From Arthrobacter alkaliphilus (GTDB lineage Bacteria > Actinomycetota > Actinomycetes > Actinomycetales > Micrococcaceae): a stretch of 36,253 nucleotides of DNA. The translations under genes and the position numbers were made by a program. The notes under the pieces are model-generated. The model made no database searches, was not told the DNA's origin, and was given only the letters and a program-made list of their open reading frames with translations. The stretch is taken from positions 71,804 through 108,056 of the forward strand of contig NZ_JAKEEC010000013.1 in assembly GCF_021483235.1 (NCBI RefSeq), in the 5' to 3' direction. Shown piece after piece: positions 35,025 through 36,253 of this stretch. Positions within the stretch are counted from its first letter, which is position 1. Each line of letters opens with the position of its first letter.

Positions 35025-36056
35025 ATGGCTGGCAGCCGCAATCCACTCGACGACCTGCGGGGAACAATCGTCCATCTGGCCGATCAGCTCAAGCTGCCCG
35101 GTTCGGAGCGCGTGGACGAGCTGGTCGGCGATCTGCTCGGTGCAAGGCCAGGGCCGGCCCGGCCGCTGTCGGAGGTGCAGGCCGAGCTCGATGCGCTGGT
35201 GGGGCTGGAGACGGTGAAGGAGCAGGTGCGGGCCCTCGTCGCGCTGCTCCAGGTCCAGGCGCGCCGCAAGGCGCATGGCCTGCCAGAGGTGGCCACCTCG
35301 CAGCATCTGGTGTTCCTCGGAAACCCGGGAACCGGGAAGACCACCGTGGCCCGGCTCCTGGCAGAGATGTACCGCGCGGTCGGCCTGCTGCAGAAAGGCC
35401 ACCTGGTCGAGGTCGACCGTTCGGGCCTGGTGGGGCAGTACGTCGGCGCGACTGCCATCAAGACGGACCGGGTGATCCGGCGTGCGCTGGATGGCGTCCT
35501 GTTCATCGACGAGGCCTACTCGCTGGTTCCGGAGGACGGGCGCATGGACTTCGGCCCCGAGGCGATCGAGGTCCTGCTCAAGCGGATGGAGGACCACCGT
35601 CACCGCCTCGTGGTGATCGTGGCCGGGTACCCGCGGCTGATGGAGTCCTTCTTGCTCTCAAACCCCGGACTGCGCTCCCGCTTCGCCCGCGAGATCACGT
35701 TCCCCGACTACTCGGTCGAGGAACTCCAGACGATCTTCCACCAGATGCTGGCCCAGCACGAGTACACGTTGGGGCCGGGGGCGGACCAGATGCTGCGCCG
35801 CATCCTCACAGGGCTCCACGCTGGCGAGGACTCCGGCAACGCCCGGTTTGCCCGGACGCTGTTCGAGCAGGCGCTCAACCGCCAGGCGCTGCGGCTCTCG
35901 CGCGATGAGGGGCAGAGTCTCGACGCCCTCGACCGCGAGGCCGTCGTTACGCTCACCGCGGACGACATCGCGGAGGCCGCGCTGGCCTTGGGCGAGGAGC
36001 CGGAGCCCACGCCGGAACCGGAGCAGCTACCATGGTGGCGCCGCTGGCTAATCTGA
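35025..36056 (+). CDS. CbxX/CfqX-type AAA+ ATPase
   Basis: A 343-residue AAA+ protein of the CbxX/SpoVK/EccA-related group. An N-terminal helical part (about 1-85) leads to Walker A GNPGTGKT (99-106), pore-like DRSGLVGQYVGAT, Walker B LFIDEA (159-164), a sensor region VVIVAGYP and the arginine finger in NPGLRSRF (213-220). A helical C-terminal domain and a Glu/Pro tail ending WWRRWLI follow. The ATG is six bases from a TACAAT box, implying a leaderless message. No type VII secretion or Rubisco genes are near, so the client is unknown. It is flanked by direct repeats. Confidence 0.9.
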   Translation: MAGSRNPLDDLRGTIVHLADQLKLPGSERVDELVGDLLGARPGPARPLSEVQAELDALVGLETVKEQVRALVALLQVQARRKAHGLPEVATSQHLVFLGNPGTGKTTVARLLAEMYRAVGLLQKGHLVEVDRSGLVGQYVGATAIKTDRVIRRALDGVLFIDEAYSLVPEDGRMDFGPEAIEVLLKRMEDHRHRLVVIVAGYPRLMESFLLSNPGLRSRFAREITFPDYSVEELQTIFHQMLAQHEYTLGPGADQMLRRILTGLHAGEDSGNARFARTLFEQALNRQALRLSRDEGQSLDALDREAVVTLTADDIAEAALALGEEPEPTPEPEQLPWWRRWLI

Positions 36057-36095
36057 CCGGATCCGGCGGGCGGCTGTCAGGCGAATGCCCGTCCC

Positions 36096-36159
36096 ATCCG
36101 TGGAATCCCGGGGCTGTTTAGGCAATGGCGGCAGGATCAGGGGATAGGACGAATTGATT
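36096..36159. repeat. right copy of ~64-bp direct repeat flanking the AAA+ gene
   Basis: Second copy of the repeat at 34915-34978. It carries the same 20-bp core and is followed by unrelated AT-richer sequence. Confidence 0.8.
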
Positions 36160-36185
36160 CATCTGGTGGTATCGCAAAGTCTTAC

Positions 36186-36200
36186 TTTACATAGTGTAGA
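36186..36200. promoter_or_regulatory. TetR-like operator at right edge
   Basis: TTTACA-TAG-TGTAGA is an inverted repeat with one mismatch, in a locally AT-rich stretch. The layout fits a TetR-family operator over a promoter for a gene beyond the window. Confidence 0.35.
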
Positions 36201-36217
36201 TTATCGGCGTAAAACTA

Positions 36218-36249
36218 ACGGGAGTTGCGTTAGGTGCGAGAACTCCCGT
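36218..36249. repeat. inverted repeat at window edge
   Basis: Perfect 9-bp arms (36218-36226 with 36241-36249), ACGGGAGTT and complement, are separated by 14 bases. The meaning is unclear because the window ends. Confidence 0.5.
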
Positions 36250-36253
36250 CTGC

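Noticed and set aside
35025..36056. AAA+ gene as part of a type VII secretion or Rubisco activase locus
   Set aside because: The family fits EccA/CbxX, but no partner genes of either system are present in the window.

Overview
The window is high-GC DNA from an actinobacterium. The order recO-uppS, type-2 pyrD, the ctaC-ctaD-ctaF and ctaE-qcrC-qcrA-qcrB arms of an aa3/bc1 respiratory supercomplex, and trpD divergent from ctaE, together with many GTG/TTG and leaderless-looking starts, point to the Micrococcaceae (Arthrobacter/Pseudarthrobacter type). That placement is inference from gene order and protein recognition; no database was searched. No tRNA, rRNA, CRISPR array or recognisable insertion sequence was seen.

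Positions 1-9.5 kb are housekeeping: a GC-rich hairpin, recO and uppS; a minus-strand unit of an FAD dehydrogenase and two paralogous alpha/beta hydrolases; pyrD convergent with a DUF3043 membrane protein across a 16-bp perfect hairpin; an M20 dipeptidase; and an ErpA-type Fe-S carrier. Positions 9.6-18.5 kb carry the respiratory chain in two convergent arms. Between the arms sit divergent genes for HPr (PTS phosphocarrier) and a GntR/HutC regulator, with a DasR-type operator between them. Positions 18.6-22.7 kb hold trpD, a stand-alone Lrp/AsnC ligand-binding domain, a DUF3054 gene broken by an apparent one-base deletion, a VOC protein and a LytR-CpsA-Psr wall-polymer ligase.

Positions 22.8-26.0 kb are an ABC exporter operon (ATPase, permease, MarR/GbsR-like repressor) with an 18-bp perfect palindrome over the -35 of its own promoter. 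Positions 26.3-32.1 kb are the most distinctive part. They hold a processive family 2 glycosyltransferase of hyaluronan-synthase/NodC/Alg8 type, two membrane-anchored right-handed beta-helix proteins and a UDP-glucose 6-dehydrogenase. The first three are translationally coupled. The set resembles the minimal logic of alginate or hyaluronan synthesis and may make and modify a uronic-acid exopolysaccharide.

Positions 32.2-34.8 kb are a minus-strand group of envelope/stress-type genes (mechanosensitive-channel-like TM protein, PRC-barrel/DUF2382, LapA-like protein, small acidic protein) with related palindromes upstream. Positions 35.0-36.1 kb hold a solitary CbxX/CfqX AAA+ ATPase flanked by a ~64-bp imperfect direct repeat with an identical 20-bp core. 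The right edge carries a TetR-like operator ahead of a gene outside the window.
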